The translations under genes were made by a program, and so were the position numbers. From the NCBI GenBank assembly GCA_938091275.1, contig CALKMY010000084.1:1-9879 (forward strand): 9,879 nucleotides of DNA, written 5' to 3'. Shown here in pieces: positions 1-6,121 of this stretch. The DNA comes from Candidatus Nanopelagicales bacterium (GTDB lineage: Bacteria; Actinomycetota; Actinomycetes; S36-B12). The notes under the pieces were generated by a model. It was not told the DNA's origin and did not search any database. It saw only the letters and a list, made by a program, of their open reading frames with translations. The number at the start of each line of letters is the position of its first letter. The first letter of the stretch is position 1.

Positions 1-89
1 GGCTGGGAGGCCGCGAGCCCCGGGACGGGGTCAGGGGCAAGATTCCCTGCCTCTTCCTCTACTCCGAATAGTTCATCGGCGGGAATCAC
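1..89 (-). CDS. Possible 5' end of the gene after ribE (partial, unidentified)
   Basis: This is the only minus-strand frame that stays open from the end of ribE to the window edge. It would start with a GTG at 89 that overlaps the ribE stop by 4 bp (GTGA), the same junction type seen between rpe and ribD. About 29 residues are visible, beginning (M)IPADELFGVEEEAGNLAPD and rich in acidic residues, Pro and Ala. I recognise no motif. In actinobacterial riboflavin clusters the gene after riboflavin synthase is often ribBA (GTP cyclohydrolase II/DHBP synthase) or a transporter, but the visible part cannot decide. The segment also holds a short perfect hairpin at 18-30 (CCCCG-GGA-CGGGG), so it could instead be an untranslated spacer with a terminator. 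Confidence 0.3.
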   Translation of the reverse strand, partial: MIPADELFGVEEEAGNLAPDPVPGLAASQ

Positions 90-670
90 GACTTCACCAA
101 CTTCTCGACGTACTTCGCGATGACGTCCACCTCGATATTCACGTCATCGCTCACGTTCCGGTCCCCCAGGGTGGTCTCCGAGAGCGTCGTCGGGATGAGG
201 GATACCGAGAACTCGCCCTCGTTGACGCTCGCAACCGTCAAGGATACGCCGTCCACGGCAACCGAGCCCTTCTCCACCAGATACCTCTCCACGTCCGTCG
301 GCGTCGCGAAGGTCATCACGATCCAATCGTCGGAGACATTGATGGAGGACACCCGCGCCGTGCCGTCGATGTGCCCCTGGACGATGTGCCCACCGAGTCG
401 ACCGTCGACACGCGCCGCACGTTCGAGGTTGACACGGCTACCCGGCGTCAAGCCTCGAAGCGACGTCCGGTTCAGCGTTTCCAGCATGACGTCCGCCACA
501 AACCCGGCATCGTCGTGGCCTGCAACGGTGAGGCAGACCCCGTTGACGCTCACCGAGTCGCCGTGATCGGCTCCGTCAATGATCGGCGAGTCAATGCGAA
601 GCCGCATCGATTCTCCGCGGTCGTCGATATCCCGCACGGTTCCGACGTCCTCAATGATTCCGGTAAACAT
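86..670 (-). CDS. ribE: Riboflavin synthase (alpha subunit)
   Basis: This cytoplasmic enzyme dismutates two 6,7-dimethyl-8-ribityllumazine molecules into riboflavin and a pyrimidinedione that is recycled. The 194 residues fit the family's usual size of about 200. Two homologous barrels are visible. The N-terminal one opens with MFTGIIEDVG (1-10) and has SVNGVCLTV (41-49). The C-terminal one has GGHIVQGHIDG (93-103), VAVDGVSLTV (137-146) and IPTTLSETTLG (159-169). The tail VDVIAKYVEKLV (181-192) fits the trimerisation helix of the family. The ATG at 670 is chosen because MFTGII is the conserved N-terminus; the frame is open further upstream inside ribD. The ribD stop overlaps this start by one base (TGATG), and a GAAAGG Shine-Dalgarno at 678-683 lies 7 nt upstream, which suggests coupled translation. 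Also named ribC or ribB in other genomes. Confidence 0.97.
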   Translation of the reverse strand: MFTGIIEDVGTVRDIDDRGESMRLRIDSPIIDGADHGDSVSVNGVCLTVAGHDDAGFVADVMLETLNRTSLRGLTPGSRVNLERAARVDGRLGGHIVQGHIDGTARVSSINVSDDWIVMTFATPTDVERYLVEKGSVAVDGVSLTVASVNEGEFSVSLIPTTLSETTLGDRNVSDDVNIEVDVIAKYVEKLVKS

Positions 671-1674
671 CAGGCAGCCTTTCGGGGAAGGGTCGCGCGC
701 ACAAGCACATCCTCTCCTAGAGCTCGGGTCTCCATGATCTCGACCTTGGCATCGAGTCGATCGACGCCGGGCAGCGCTCGCGGTCCACTTCCCAGCCACG
801 TACCGGCAACGAGCCATACGAGTTCGTCCACTAGGCCCTCCCGCAGGAAAGCCGCGAGCACCCTCGGGCCCGATTCAAGGAGCACATCGCGCACACCGTC
901 ATCGAAGAGCCTGTCCAAGGTGCCTTGTGGCTCGTGCCCGCGCATGATCTGTGTGGGGGCGGTGGCGTCGAGAATCTTTCGGTCGGCAGGGATCTCACGG
1001 TTGCCCACCACTACCCGGACCGGGGCACCGGCGGGAAGCAACGGGACGTGACGGACGGTCAACTGCGGATCGTCGGCCAGAACGGTTCCCGAACCCACGA
1101 CGATCGCGCCCACCCGCGCCCGCAGGGCATGGGCGTACACGTTCGCATCCGAGCCAGTCAACTGCACCCGACGCCCTTCGGCGCCCGCGACCCGTCCATC
1201 CAGGCTCACGGCACATTTCGCGGTGACGTAGGGATAGCCGCGCTGGACCGCGACGGTCCATTCCCGATTAACCTCTCGCGCCTGTAGTTCGAGGACTCCG
1301 GAGACAACATCCACTCCTGCCTCCCGCAGGACATCGGCACCGCCTCCGGCAGTCGATGTCGGATCGCTTTGCGCGAAGACAACACGAACTACCCCCGCGT
1401 CGATCAACGCTGCCGTGCACGGGGGTGTACGGCCTGTGTGGCGACATGGTTCGAGGGAGACAACCGCGGTACCTCCGCGGGCTCGGGTTCCAGCGTCACC
1501 GAGCGCCACGACTTCAGCGTGGTCGGTTCCCGCGCCGCCGTGCCATCCACGACCCACGACGTCACCGCCGGAGCTCACGATGACGCATCCCACGCGCGGG
1601 TTCTCTCCCCGCGGCGCACCGGGGTGCTGAGCCAATTCGATGGCCTCGGCCATGACTGCGTTCCACCTGCTCAC
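670..1674 (-). CDS. ribD: Bifunctional riboflavin-specific deaminase/reductase
   Basis: RibD (RibG in some genomes) deaminates diaminohydroxyphosphoribosylamino-pyrimidine and then reduces the ribosyl chain with NADPH, the second and third steps of the pyrimidine branch of riboflavin synthesis. The N-terminal zinc deaminase domain has NPRVGC (25-30), HAE (52-54) and PCRHTGRTPPC (76-86), giving zinc ligands His52, Cys77 and Cys86 and catalytic Glu54. The reductase domain covers about 148-334, with TAKCAVSLDGRVA (151-163), VGSGTVLADDPQLTVR (193-208) and LLESGP (265-270). The 334 residues are a normal length, so both activities should be present. The start taken is a GTG that overlaps the rpe stop by 4 bp (GTGA). 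An ATG seven codons later, at 1653, has a better Shine-Dalgarno (AGGTGG at 1663-1668, 9 nt away) and is a real alternative. It sits between rpe and ribE in a tightly coupled unit. Confidence 0.96.
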   Translation of the reverse strand: MSRWNAVMAEAIELAQHPGAPRGENPRVGCVIVSSGGDVVGRGWHGGAGTDHAEVVALGDAGTRARGGTAVVSLEPCRHTGRTPPCTAALIDAGVVRVVFAQSDPTSTAGGGADVLREAGVDVVSGVLELQAREVNREWTVAVQRGYPYVTAKCAVSLDGRVAGAEGRRVQLTGSDANVYAHALRARVGAIVVGSGTVLADDPQLTVRHVPLLPAGAPVRVVVGNREIPADRKILDATAPTQIMRGHEPQGTLDRLFDDGVRDVLLESGPRVLAAFLREGLVDELVWLVAGTWLGSGPRALPGVDRLDAKVEIMETRALGEDVLVRATLPRKAA

Positions 1675-2342
1675 GCTTGACGTCGCTCCGCTACCGCGCG
1701 CAGCTTCTCGATAGTCGCGCGGGGGTCATCCGAACGGAAGACCGCCGAACCGGCGACGAAAACATTCGCCCCAGCCTCGGCGCACCGCTCGATGGTCTCC
1801 GCGCCGATCCCTCCGTCTACCTGTACCCACACATCTCCGTCACTTCTGGATGCAAGCTCACGGGCCCGACGGATCTTGGGGAGCATGTCATCGAGGAAGG
1901 CTTGACCGCCGAATCCTGGTTCGACGGTCATCACCAAGATCATGTCGACGCTGTCGCCGAGCGCAGCTATCTCATCGAGGTTGCTTCCCGGCTTGACCGC
2001 AACCCCGGCCCTCGCTCCATGGGACCGTAGATCCGAGCACAGTTTCGCGCCATCGCGGGCCGCCTCGATGTGAAACGTCACGCTGTAGGCGCCGGCGCGC
2101 GCGTACTCGGGGGCCCACCGATCCGGATCGTCGATCATCAGGTGACAGTCGGAGCGAAAACGCTCGTCACGAAGTAAGGGCTCGATGACGGTGAGTCCGA
2201 ACGTCAGGTTTGGAACGAAGTGGCCATCCATAACATCCAGATGGATCAGATCCGATACTGCCGCGATGCGCTCCACCTCCTCGCGCAGGCGCGAGAGATC
2301 GGCGTTCAACACGCTCGGTGTCATGAGCACCGGTGAACTCAT
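1671..2342 (-). CDS. rpe: Ribulose-phosphate 3-epimerase
   Basis: Rpe interconverts ribulose-5-phosphate and xylulose-5-phosphate in the pentose phosphate pathway. Ribulose-5-phosphate is also the precursor of the four-carbon unit of riboflavin, which gives a metabolic reason for its place before ribD and ribE. The 223-residue TIM barrel carries PSVLNADLSRL (9-19), HLDVMDGHFVPNLTFG (34-49), HLM (67-69), VMTVEPGFGGQAF (137-149), VDGGI (175-179) and GSAVF (198-202). By family knowledge His34, Asp36, His67 and Asp176 bind the metal, and Asp36 and Asp176 are the acid/base pair. The start is uncertain: ATG at 2342, GTG at codon 5, and ATG at codon 7 are all in frame. The ATG at 2342 abuts a purine run (GGGGAG) too closely for ribosome binding, but lies 6 nt after a TAGCCT hexamer, so leaderless initiation there is plausible. 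Confidence 0.97.
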   Translation of the reverse strand: MSSPVLMTPSVLNADLSRLREEVERIAAVSDLIHLDVMDGHFVPNLTFGLTVIEPLLRDERFRSDCHLMIDDPDRWAPEYARAGAYSVTFHIEAARDGAKLCSDLRSHGARAGVAVKPGSNLDEIAALGDSVDMILVMTVEPGFGGQAFLDDMLPKIRRARELASRSDGDVWVQVDGGIGAETIERCAEAGANVFVAGSAVFRSDDPRATIEKLRAVAERRQA

Positions 2343-2348
2343 CTCCCC

Positions 2349-2354
2349 AGGCTA
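2349..2354 (-). promoter_or_regulatory. Candidate -10 element of a leaderless rpe promoter
   Basis: On the minus strand TAGCCT is followed by exactly six bases and then the rpe ATG. TAnnnT with about 6-7 nt before the first transcribed base is the usual actinobacterial -10 arrangement, so transcription would begin at or next to the A of the start codon. No good -35 stands 16-19 bp upstream; a TTGACG occurs but is only 2 bp away and cannot serve. This is a pattern call without experimental support. Confidence 0.45.
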
Positions 2355-2381
2355 GCCGTCAAGGGGCCAGACGCTCGTCCG

Positions 2382-2387
2382 TAGGCT
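2382..2387 (+). promoter_or_regulatory. Candidate -10 element of a leaderless promoter for the phosphatase gene
   Basis: TAGGCT is followed by six bases and then the GTG at 2394. The gene has no evident Shine-Dalgarno upstream, which agrees with leaderless initiation. No clear -35 is visible. The arrangement mirrors the one on the other strand for rpe, 27 bp away. Confidence 0.45.
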
Positions 2388-2393
2388 TCGTCT

Positions 2394-3209
2394 GTGACCA
2401 ACCAGCGCGAGCAGGCACCAGGTGACGACCGGTTCGACGCCGCACAGGCGGTAGCCCGCTCCGCCGGGGCCCTGGCTCTCGACTACTTCCGACGGGCCGA
2501 GACTTTGGTGGTCGAGCACAAGGGAAGTCAGGATCTGGTCAGCGAGGCGGACCGCGAGACGGAACGCCACATTCGCCAGGAATTGCAGTCGGCGTTCCCC
2601 GTCGATGCGTTCATGGGTGAAGAACACGGATACACCGAGGGGTCGCCAGGAGACGGGACGTGGGTCGTCGATCCCATCGACGGCACCCAACCGTTTCTGT
2701 TGGGCCTGCCTACCTGGTGCATCTCCATCGCGTACGTCGCCGACAATCGCGCGCAGATCGGCGTGATCTATAACCCGGCGACCGACGAGCTCTATTGCGC
2801 TCAGGCAGGGGTGGGGGCGTTCGTCAATGGTGTACCAATTCGCGTTCGACAAGCCGATTCGCTCGCAGACGGCTTGACGGGCGTCGGCTGCTCACCGCGA
2901 ACCACTCCAGAGCACCTCGCCGACATCATGCGCAACCTTCTACAGCGAGGCGGGATGTACCAGCGCACCGGATCGGGCGCCCTCAACCTCGTCTACGTCG
3001 CCGCCGGTAAGCACATTGGGTACGTAGAAACCCACATCCACGCGTGGGATTGCCTCGCTGCAGTGTGCTTGATCGAGGAAGCCGGGGGGCGGGTGTCGGA
3101 TTTTGTCACCGAATTCGGTGTGCAGGGAGCCGGGCCGCTCGTCGCCGGCTCACCGGGAGTCTTTGACCAATTGATCCAGTTGATGCCCGTCCCGGTGCGC
3201 TATTCGTGA
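2394..3209 (+). CDS. Inositol monophosphatase-family phosphatase (substrate unknown)
   Basis: A 271-residue, metal-dependent, Li-sensitive-type sugar phosphatase of the IMPase/HisN/CysQ superfamily. Visible motifs are DLVSEAD (47-53), GEEHG (75-79), WVVDPIDGT (90-98) and HAWD (216-219). By homology Glu76, Asp93, Asp96 and Asp219 ligate the Mg ions, so it should be active. After DPIDGT it reads QPFLLGLPTWCISIA rather than the common TNF, and it has GSGALNLVYVAAG (193-205) before the HAWDC block. From memory this matches a subgroup best known from alphaproteobacteria and is unlike typical actinobacterial HisN (DPIDGTKNFVRG). The substrate could be an inositol phosphate, histidinol phosphate or another phosphomonoester. 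It is the only complete plus-strand gene here, divergent from rpe and convergent with rsmB, inserted where other actinobacteria often keep these two adjacent. The GTG start follows a TAGGCT hexamer by 6 nt. Confidence 0.88.
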   Translation: MTNQREQAPGDDRFDAAQAVARSAGALALDYFRRAETLVVEHKGSQDLVSEADRETERHIRQELQSAFPVDAFMGEEHGYTEGSPGDGTWVVDPIDGTQPFLLGLPTWCISIAYVADNRAQIGVIYNPATDELYCAQAGVGAFVNGVPIRVRQADSLADGLTGVGCSPRTTPEHLADIMRNLLQRGGMYQRTGSGALNLVYVAAGKHIGYVETHIHAWDCLAAVCLIEEAGGRVSDFVTEFGVQGAGPLVAGSPGVFDQLIQLMPVPVRYS

Positions 3210-3247
3210 CCGGTCCGGACGCTTGCTCGTCACCGAATCGATCGGTC
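3208..3247. terminator. Inverted repeat between convergent stop codons, possible bidirectional terminator
   Basis: GACCGGTC (3208-3215) can pair with GATCGGTC (3240-3247) over eight positions, one of them a G-T wobble on the plus strand, with a 24-nt loop. A smaller hairpin, ACCGA-ATCGA-TCGGT, lies at 3232-3246. The arms fall on the stop codons of the phosphatase gene and rsmB. There is no T-tract on either strand and the loop is long, so an intrinsic terminator is only a possibility; factor-dependent termination may operate instead. Confidence 0.22.
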
Positions 3248-4631
3248 AGTTGCGGCGCATCAAGGTGAGGTGCATGGCGTCGGTGCCGTGCAGGTGAGGC
3301 CACAACTGCACGTGCGGCCCGGGACCCAGGTCGGGCACGTTCGGCAGAAACTCTCGAGCGTCGAGAATCTGGACATCGTCGATGTGAAGCAGCACCTCCT
3401 CCACAACATCGATGGTCTCGGCAATGTGGGGAGAGCAGGTGACGTACGCCAGGACGCCTCCGCTTCTCACCGATGACAGTCCGGTCGCCAGAAGCCGTCG
3501 CTGCAGGGCTGCCAACTCGATCACGTTGTCGCGGTTCCTTCGCCACCGAGACTCGGGTCGACGACGCAGCGCCCCCAACCCCGTGCAGGGAGCGTCCAAC
3601 AGGATTCGATCGAAGAACTGACTTCCCCAGGGTCGATCGCAGGCATCCGCCGTGAGGATGTGGGGAGCCACGTCACTGTCTTCCGGGACACCCGCCGCCA
3701 GCAGTGACTCGACCAGAGCAGCGCGGTGCGCATGCAACTCCACGGCGACGAAGTCGACGCTCTGGGTCCTGGCGTGGGAGGCCAGAACAGCCGCCTTGCC
3801 ACCTGGGCCGGCACACATATCCAGCCACGCCGACTCCGGCGGTGAGACGGGTACCGCCAACAGCGCTTCGACAACAAGTTGGCTTCCCTCGTCCTGGACA
3901 ATCGCCCGGCCCTCCCGCACGGCTTGTACCTTGGCCGGCAACCCCGCATCGACGGTGGCGGCGCGGCGAGACCACCGCCCCGGTGTCAGGCCGGCGTCAA
4001 GGACCGGCGGGTCATCGAGAAAGGCCACCGTGGGGCGGGATGGCTCGTTGTTCGCCAGGAGCGCTGCGCACAGTGCCTCATCGGAGATCTCCCCTTGCGT
4101 GTGGAGCGCGAGCGCCTGATGCAGGGCTTCGGTCACCCATCGGGGGTGGGAGGTAACGGCAGCGGCGAGCTCGTCTGCCTGCTTTCCTGTCCCGACGACC
4201 TCTTCCCAATGCGAACGATCGCGTCGCGCCACCGCTCGCAAGAGTCCGTTGATGAATCCGACTCGACCCTCATCGGTGATGCCGACCGCGCGGGCGAGCT
4301 GGCACGAAGAGTCGACGGCCGCGTGGTCGGGGACCCGCATCGAGAGCAGTTGATGCACTCCAAGCCGCACGATGTCCACGATGTCTGGGTCGACATCGGT
4401 CCAGGGGCGGGACGAAACCTCGGCGGCGACGAGATCGTAGAAGCCCGACCACCGCAAGGTGCCGTACGCGAGGTCCGTGGCGAAGGCGGCGTCGCGGCCG
4501 GTCAACCCGTAGCGCTCGAGCACGGCCGGCCATTGCAGATTGGCGTAGACGTCGTCCCGGCGAACGGCCGTCAGCAATCCGAGCGCGGCGCGCCGCGCAT
4601 CGTCGATCACGACCTCGCCGTTACGTTGCAC
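3246..4631 (-). CDS. rsmB: 16S rRNA (cytosine-C5)-methyltransferase RsmB
   Basis: RsmB (Sun/Fmu) methylates a cytosine of 16S rRNA (C967 in E. coli) using S-adenosylmethionine. The N-terminal third (about 10-140) is the NusB-like RNA-binding domain. It is followed by the methyltransferase fold: QDEGSQLVVEAL (246-257), the SAM-binding loop DMCAGPGGKA (271-280), DAPCTGLGALRRRPE (346-360) and YVTCSPHIAET (396-406). By family knowledge Cys399 of the TC motif is the nucleophile and Cys349 of the PC motif helps product release. The end QLWPHLHGTDAMH (442-454) is typical. The 461 residues are a normal length. The GTG start at 4631 lies 11 bp inside fmt and has a GAGGTG site 9 nt upstream, also within fmt. 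A second in-frame GTG at 4610 is worse placed. The SAM donor comes from metK in the same unit. Confidence 0.96.
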   Translation of the reverse strand: MQRNGEVVIDDARRAALGLLTAVRRDDVYANLQWPAVLERYGLTGRDAAFATDLAYGTLRWSGFYDLVAAEVSSRPWTDVDPDIVDIVRLGVHQLLSMRVPDHAAVDSSCQLARAVGITDEGRVGFINGLLRAVARRDRSHWEEVVGTGKQADELAAAVTSHPRWVTEALHQALALHTQGEISDEALCAALLANNEPSRPTVAFLDDPPVLDAGLTPGRWSRRAATVDAGLPAKVQAVREGRAIVQDEGSQLVVEALLAVPVSPPESAWLDMCAGPGGKAAVLASHARTQSVDFVAVELHAHRAALVESLLAAGVPEDSDVAPHILTADACDRPWGSQFFDRILLDAPCTGLGALRRRPESRWRRNRDNVIELAALQRRLLATGLSSVRSGGVLAYVTCSPHIAETIDVVEEVLLHIDDVQILDAREFLPNVPDLGPGPHVQLWPHLHGTDAMHLTLMRRN

Positions 4632-5541
4632 GTGTCAATTCACCTCGATAGCCACGAGCCCAATCAGTGGCGGCCATTGTCTTCTTCCCTGTTGCCTGCA
4701 CTTCGCCGAGGACGATGAATCCTCTCTGGGCGCCGATCGTCACCTCCGATTTTCCGACGTGGATGAGTCCCGGTGATGCACTTTCGTCCACGACGACCGC
4801 CTGCGGTGTTCCGATGTTGACCCGATGGCCGTCGATGGTGGTCCACGCTCCCGGGTCGGGTGTGCAGGAACGAATCCAGCGATCGACCTCGAAGACATCG
4901 CCGGACCAATTGACCCTGGCGTCATCACTGGAGATGCGGGGGGCGAGCGATAACCCGCCGGAATCTTGCGCAGCGGGCTGCAGGTCGCCACCTTCCATCG
5001 CATCGATGGTGGACACCAACAGGTTGGCGCCGACAATCGCGAGGCGAGCAAGAAGCACACCCGCATCTTCACGGTCCCCGATCGACACCGGGTCCGAGCG
5101 CATCAGGATCGGACCGGTGTCCAGGCCCTCGTCGATCGAGAACGTCGTCACACCGGTGTGCGTCTGGCCTGCTCCGATTGCGTGCTGCACCGGAGCGGCT
5201 CCGCGCCAGGCGGGGAGAACGGAGAAGTGGGCGTTCACCCATCCGAATCGTGGGACGGTCAGCAGCGGTGCAGGAATCAGAAGGCCGTAGGCGACAACCG
5301 CGACCACATCAGGTGCCCAATCACCGAGCACATCCGCCTCGCGGTGCAGGTTGGAGGGAGTGCGCACCTCGATGCCGGCTTCTTTGGCATGCATCTTCAC
5401 CGGGCTCGCCCGCAAACGCCGTCCCCGACCAGCCGGTGCATCCGGTCGGGTCAGAACACCCACCACCTCATGGCTGGATTCCTCCAATGCCACAAGGGAC
5501 GCGACAGCTACGTCGGGAGTGCCGGCGAAAACGACGCGCAC
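4621..5541 (-). CDS. fmt: Methionyl-tRNA formyltransferase
   Basis: Fmt formylates initiator Met-tRNA from 10-formyl-tetrahydrofolate, giving the fMet that starts bacterial translation; Def, encoded just upstream, removes the formyl group later. The 306 residues begin with the conserved (M)RVVFAGTPD. Also visible are RPDAPAGRGRRL (32-43), VNAHFSVLPAWRGAAPVQ (102-119) and EGLDTGPIL (138-146), giving the catalytic Asn103, His105 and Asp141. The C-terminal tRNA-binding domain ends with GKKTMAATDWARGYRG (285-300). The usual Leu between Asn and His is Ala here, a minor change. The GTG at 5541 is chosen because it matches the family N-terminus and lies 4 nt after the def stop. The frame is open for 21 more codons upstream, but that would overlap def and adds no conserved sequence. 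No clear Shine-Dalgarno is present, so re-initiation after def is likely. Confidence 0.96.
   Translation of the reverse strand: MRVVFAGTPDVAVASLVALEESSHEVVGVLTRPDAPAGRGRRLRASPVKMHAKEAGIEVRTPSNLHREADVLGDWAPDVVAVVAYGLLIPAPLLTVPRFGWVNAHFSVLPAWRGAAPVQHAIGAGQTHTGVTTFSIDEGLDTGPILMRSDPVSIGDREDAGVLLARLAIVGANLLVSTIDAMEGGDLQPAAQDSGGLSLAPRISSDDARVNWSGDVFEVDRWIRSCTPDPGAWTTIDGHRVNIGTPQAVVVDESASPGLIHVGKSEVTIGAQRGFIVLGEVQATGKKTMAATDWARGYRGELTRAT
4641..4646 (-). promoter_or_regulatory. Ribosome binding site of rsmB
   Basis: GAGGTG on the minus strand stands 9 nt before the GTG at 4631. It lies within the last codons of fmt, so it supports the overlapping start over the later in-frame GTG at 4610, which has only a GAGG placed 2 nt away. 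Confidence 0.65.
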
Positions 5542-5545
5542 GGTG

Positions 5546-6094
5546 TCACACCCATCGGGAGGGCTGCTGATGGGGGCTGATCTTGATCTGCAGGGGATCC
5601 GCACCGAACCAATCCGACTCGCGAATGGCCTTCATCGCTTCCTTACGCGTTTGGGCGTCGAGTCGATCGATGAACACGATCCCGTCGAGGTGATCGGTTT
5701 CATGTTGCACGCACCGCGCGAGCAGGTCGCTTCCCTCGAGCGTTATCGGCTCGCCGTGCATGTTCATGCCCTTGGCGACCACGCTGCGTGCGCGCGTGCA
5801 TTCGAACGTCAGATCCGGAACCGACAAGCAGCCCTCTTCACCGTCTTGTTGTTCGTCGGACAGATCCAGAACAGGATTGACGAGATGCCCAAGTTCTTCA
5901 TCCACCCAGTAGGTGAAGACCCGAAGGGAGACCCCCAACTGTGGCGCCGCCAGCCCCACCCCGGGGGCATCGCGCATCGTGTCGGTGAGGTCCTTGACCA
6001 GGCCGCGAAGTTCCTTGTCGAAGGTGACAACTTCGGCTGCTGGCGTGCGGAGAACGGGGTCACCGAACAGGCGAATAGGAACAACGCTCACCAT
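5546..6094 (-). CDS. def: Peptide deformylase
   Basis: This metalloprotease removes the formyl group from the N-terminal methionine of nascent proteins. All three family motifs are intact in the 182 residues: GVGLAAPQLG (45-54), EEGCLSVP (86-93) and QHETDHLDG (130-138). Cys89, His131 and His135 bind the Fe or Zn and Glu132 is catalytic. The N-terminus PIRLFGDPVLRTPA (6-19) is typical of actinobacterial enzymes. The last 25 or so residues after DWFG form a tail of low conservation. The start is the ATG at 6094 or the GTG one codon later; neither has a recognisable Shine-Dalgarno, and a TAGACT hexamer lies 4 nt (ATG) or 7 nt (GTG) upstream, so a leaderless internal start is possible. It follows priA by 27 bp and precedes fmt by 4 bp. 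Confidence 0.97.
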   Translation of the reverse strand: MVSVVPIRLFGDPVLRTPAAEVVTFDKELRGLVKDLTDTMRDAPGVGLAAPQLGVSLRVFTYWVDEELGHLVNPVLDLSDEQQDGEEGCLSVPDLTFECTRARSVVAKGMNMHGEPITLEGSDLLARCVQHETDHLDGIVFIDRLDAQTRKEAMKAIRESDWFGADPLQIKISPHQQPSRWV

Positions 6095-6098
6095 GCGC

Positions 6099-6104
6099 AG
6101 TCTA
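6099..6104 (-). promoter_or_regulatory. Weak candidate -10 element upstream of def
   Basis: TAGACT in the 27-bp priA-def gap fits TAnnnT. It stands 4 nt before the def ATG and 7 nt before the in-frame GTG at codon 2. No -35 is evident at the usual distance. It would give def, fmt and rsmB an internal promoter independent of priA. Support is limited to the motif and the missing Shine-Dalgarno of def. Confidence 0.2.
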
Positions 6105-6121
6105 GGTGCGCGGCCATCGGA

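Noticed and set aside
1..85. Possible FMN riboswitch next to the riboflavin genes (GGCAGGG followed by GACC-like bases on the minus strand).
   Set aside because: The conserved RFN core (GGGGCAGGGTGAAATTCCC and the later arms) is absent, and a riboswitch here would lie after ribE, with too little sequence visible.
120..566. Long plus-strand open frame opposite ribE.
   Set aside because: It is antisense to a clearly conserved gene, has no recognisable domain, and long antisense frames are expected in high-GC DNA.
671..817. Upstream extension of ribE to a start at 817.
   Set aside because: The 49 added residues are a shadow of the ribD C-terminus, while the family N-terminus MFTGII begins exactly at 670.
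3879..4718. A 279-codon plus-strand open frame opposite rsmB and the end of fmt.
   Set aside because: It runs antisense to two well-supported genes, and its translation is rich in Arg, Gly and His with no motif. It fits the third-position GC artefact.
5541..5604. Upstream extension of fmt to an in-frame start at 5604.
   Set aside because: It would overlap def by about 60 bp and adds residues with no family conservation; the conserved N-terminus RVVFAGTP begins at 5541.
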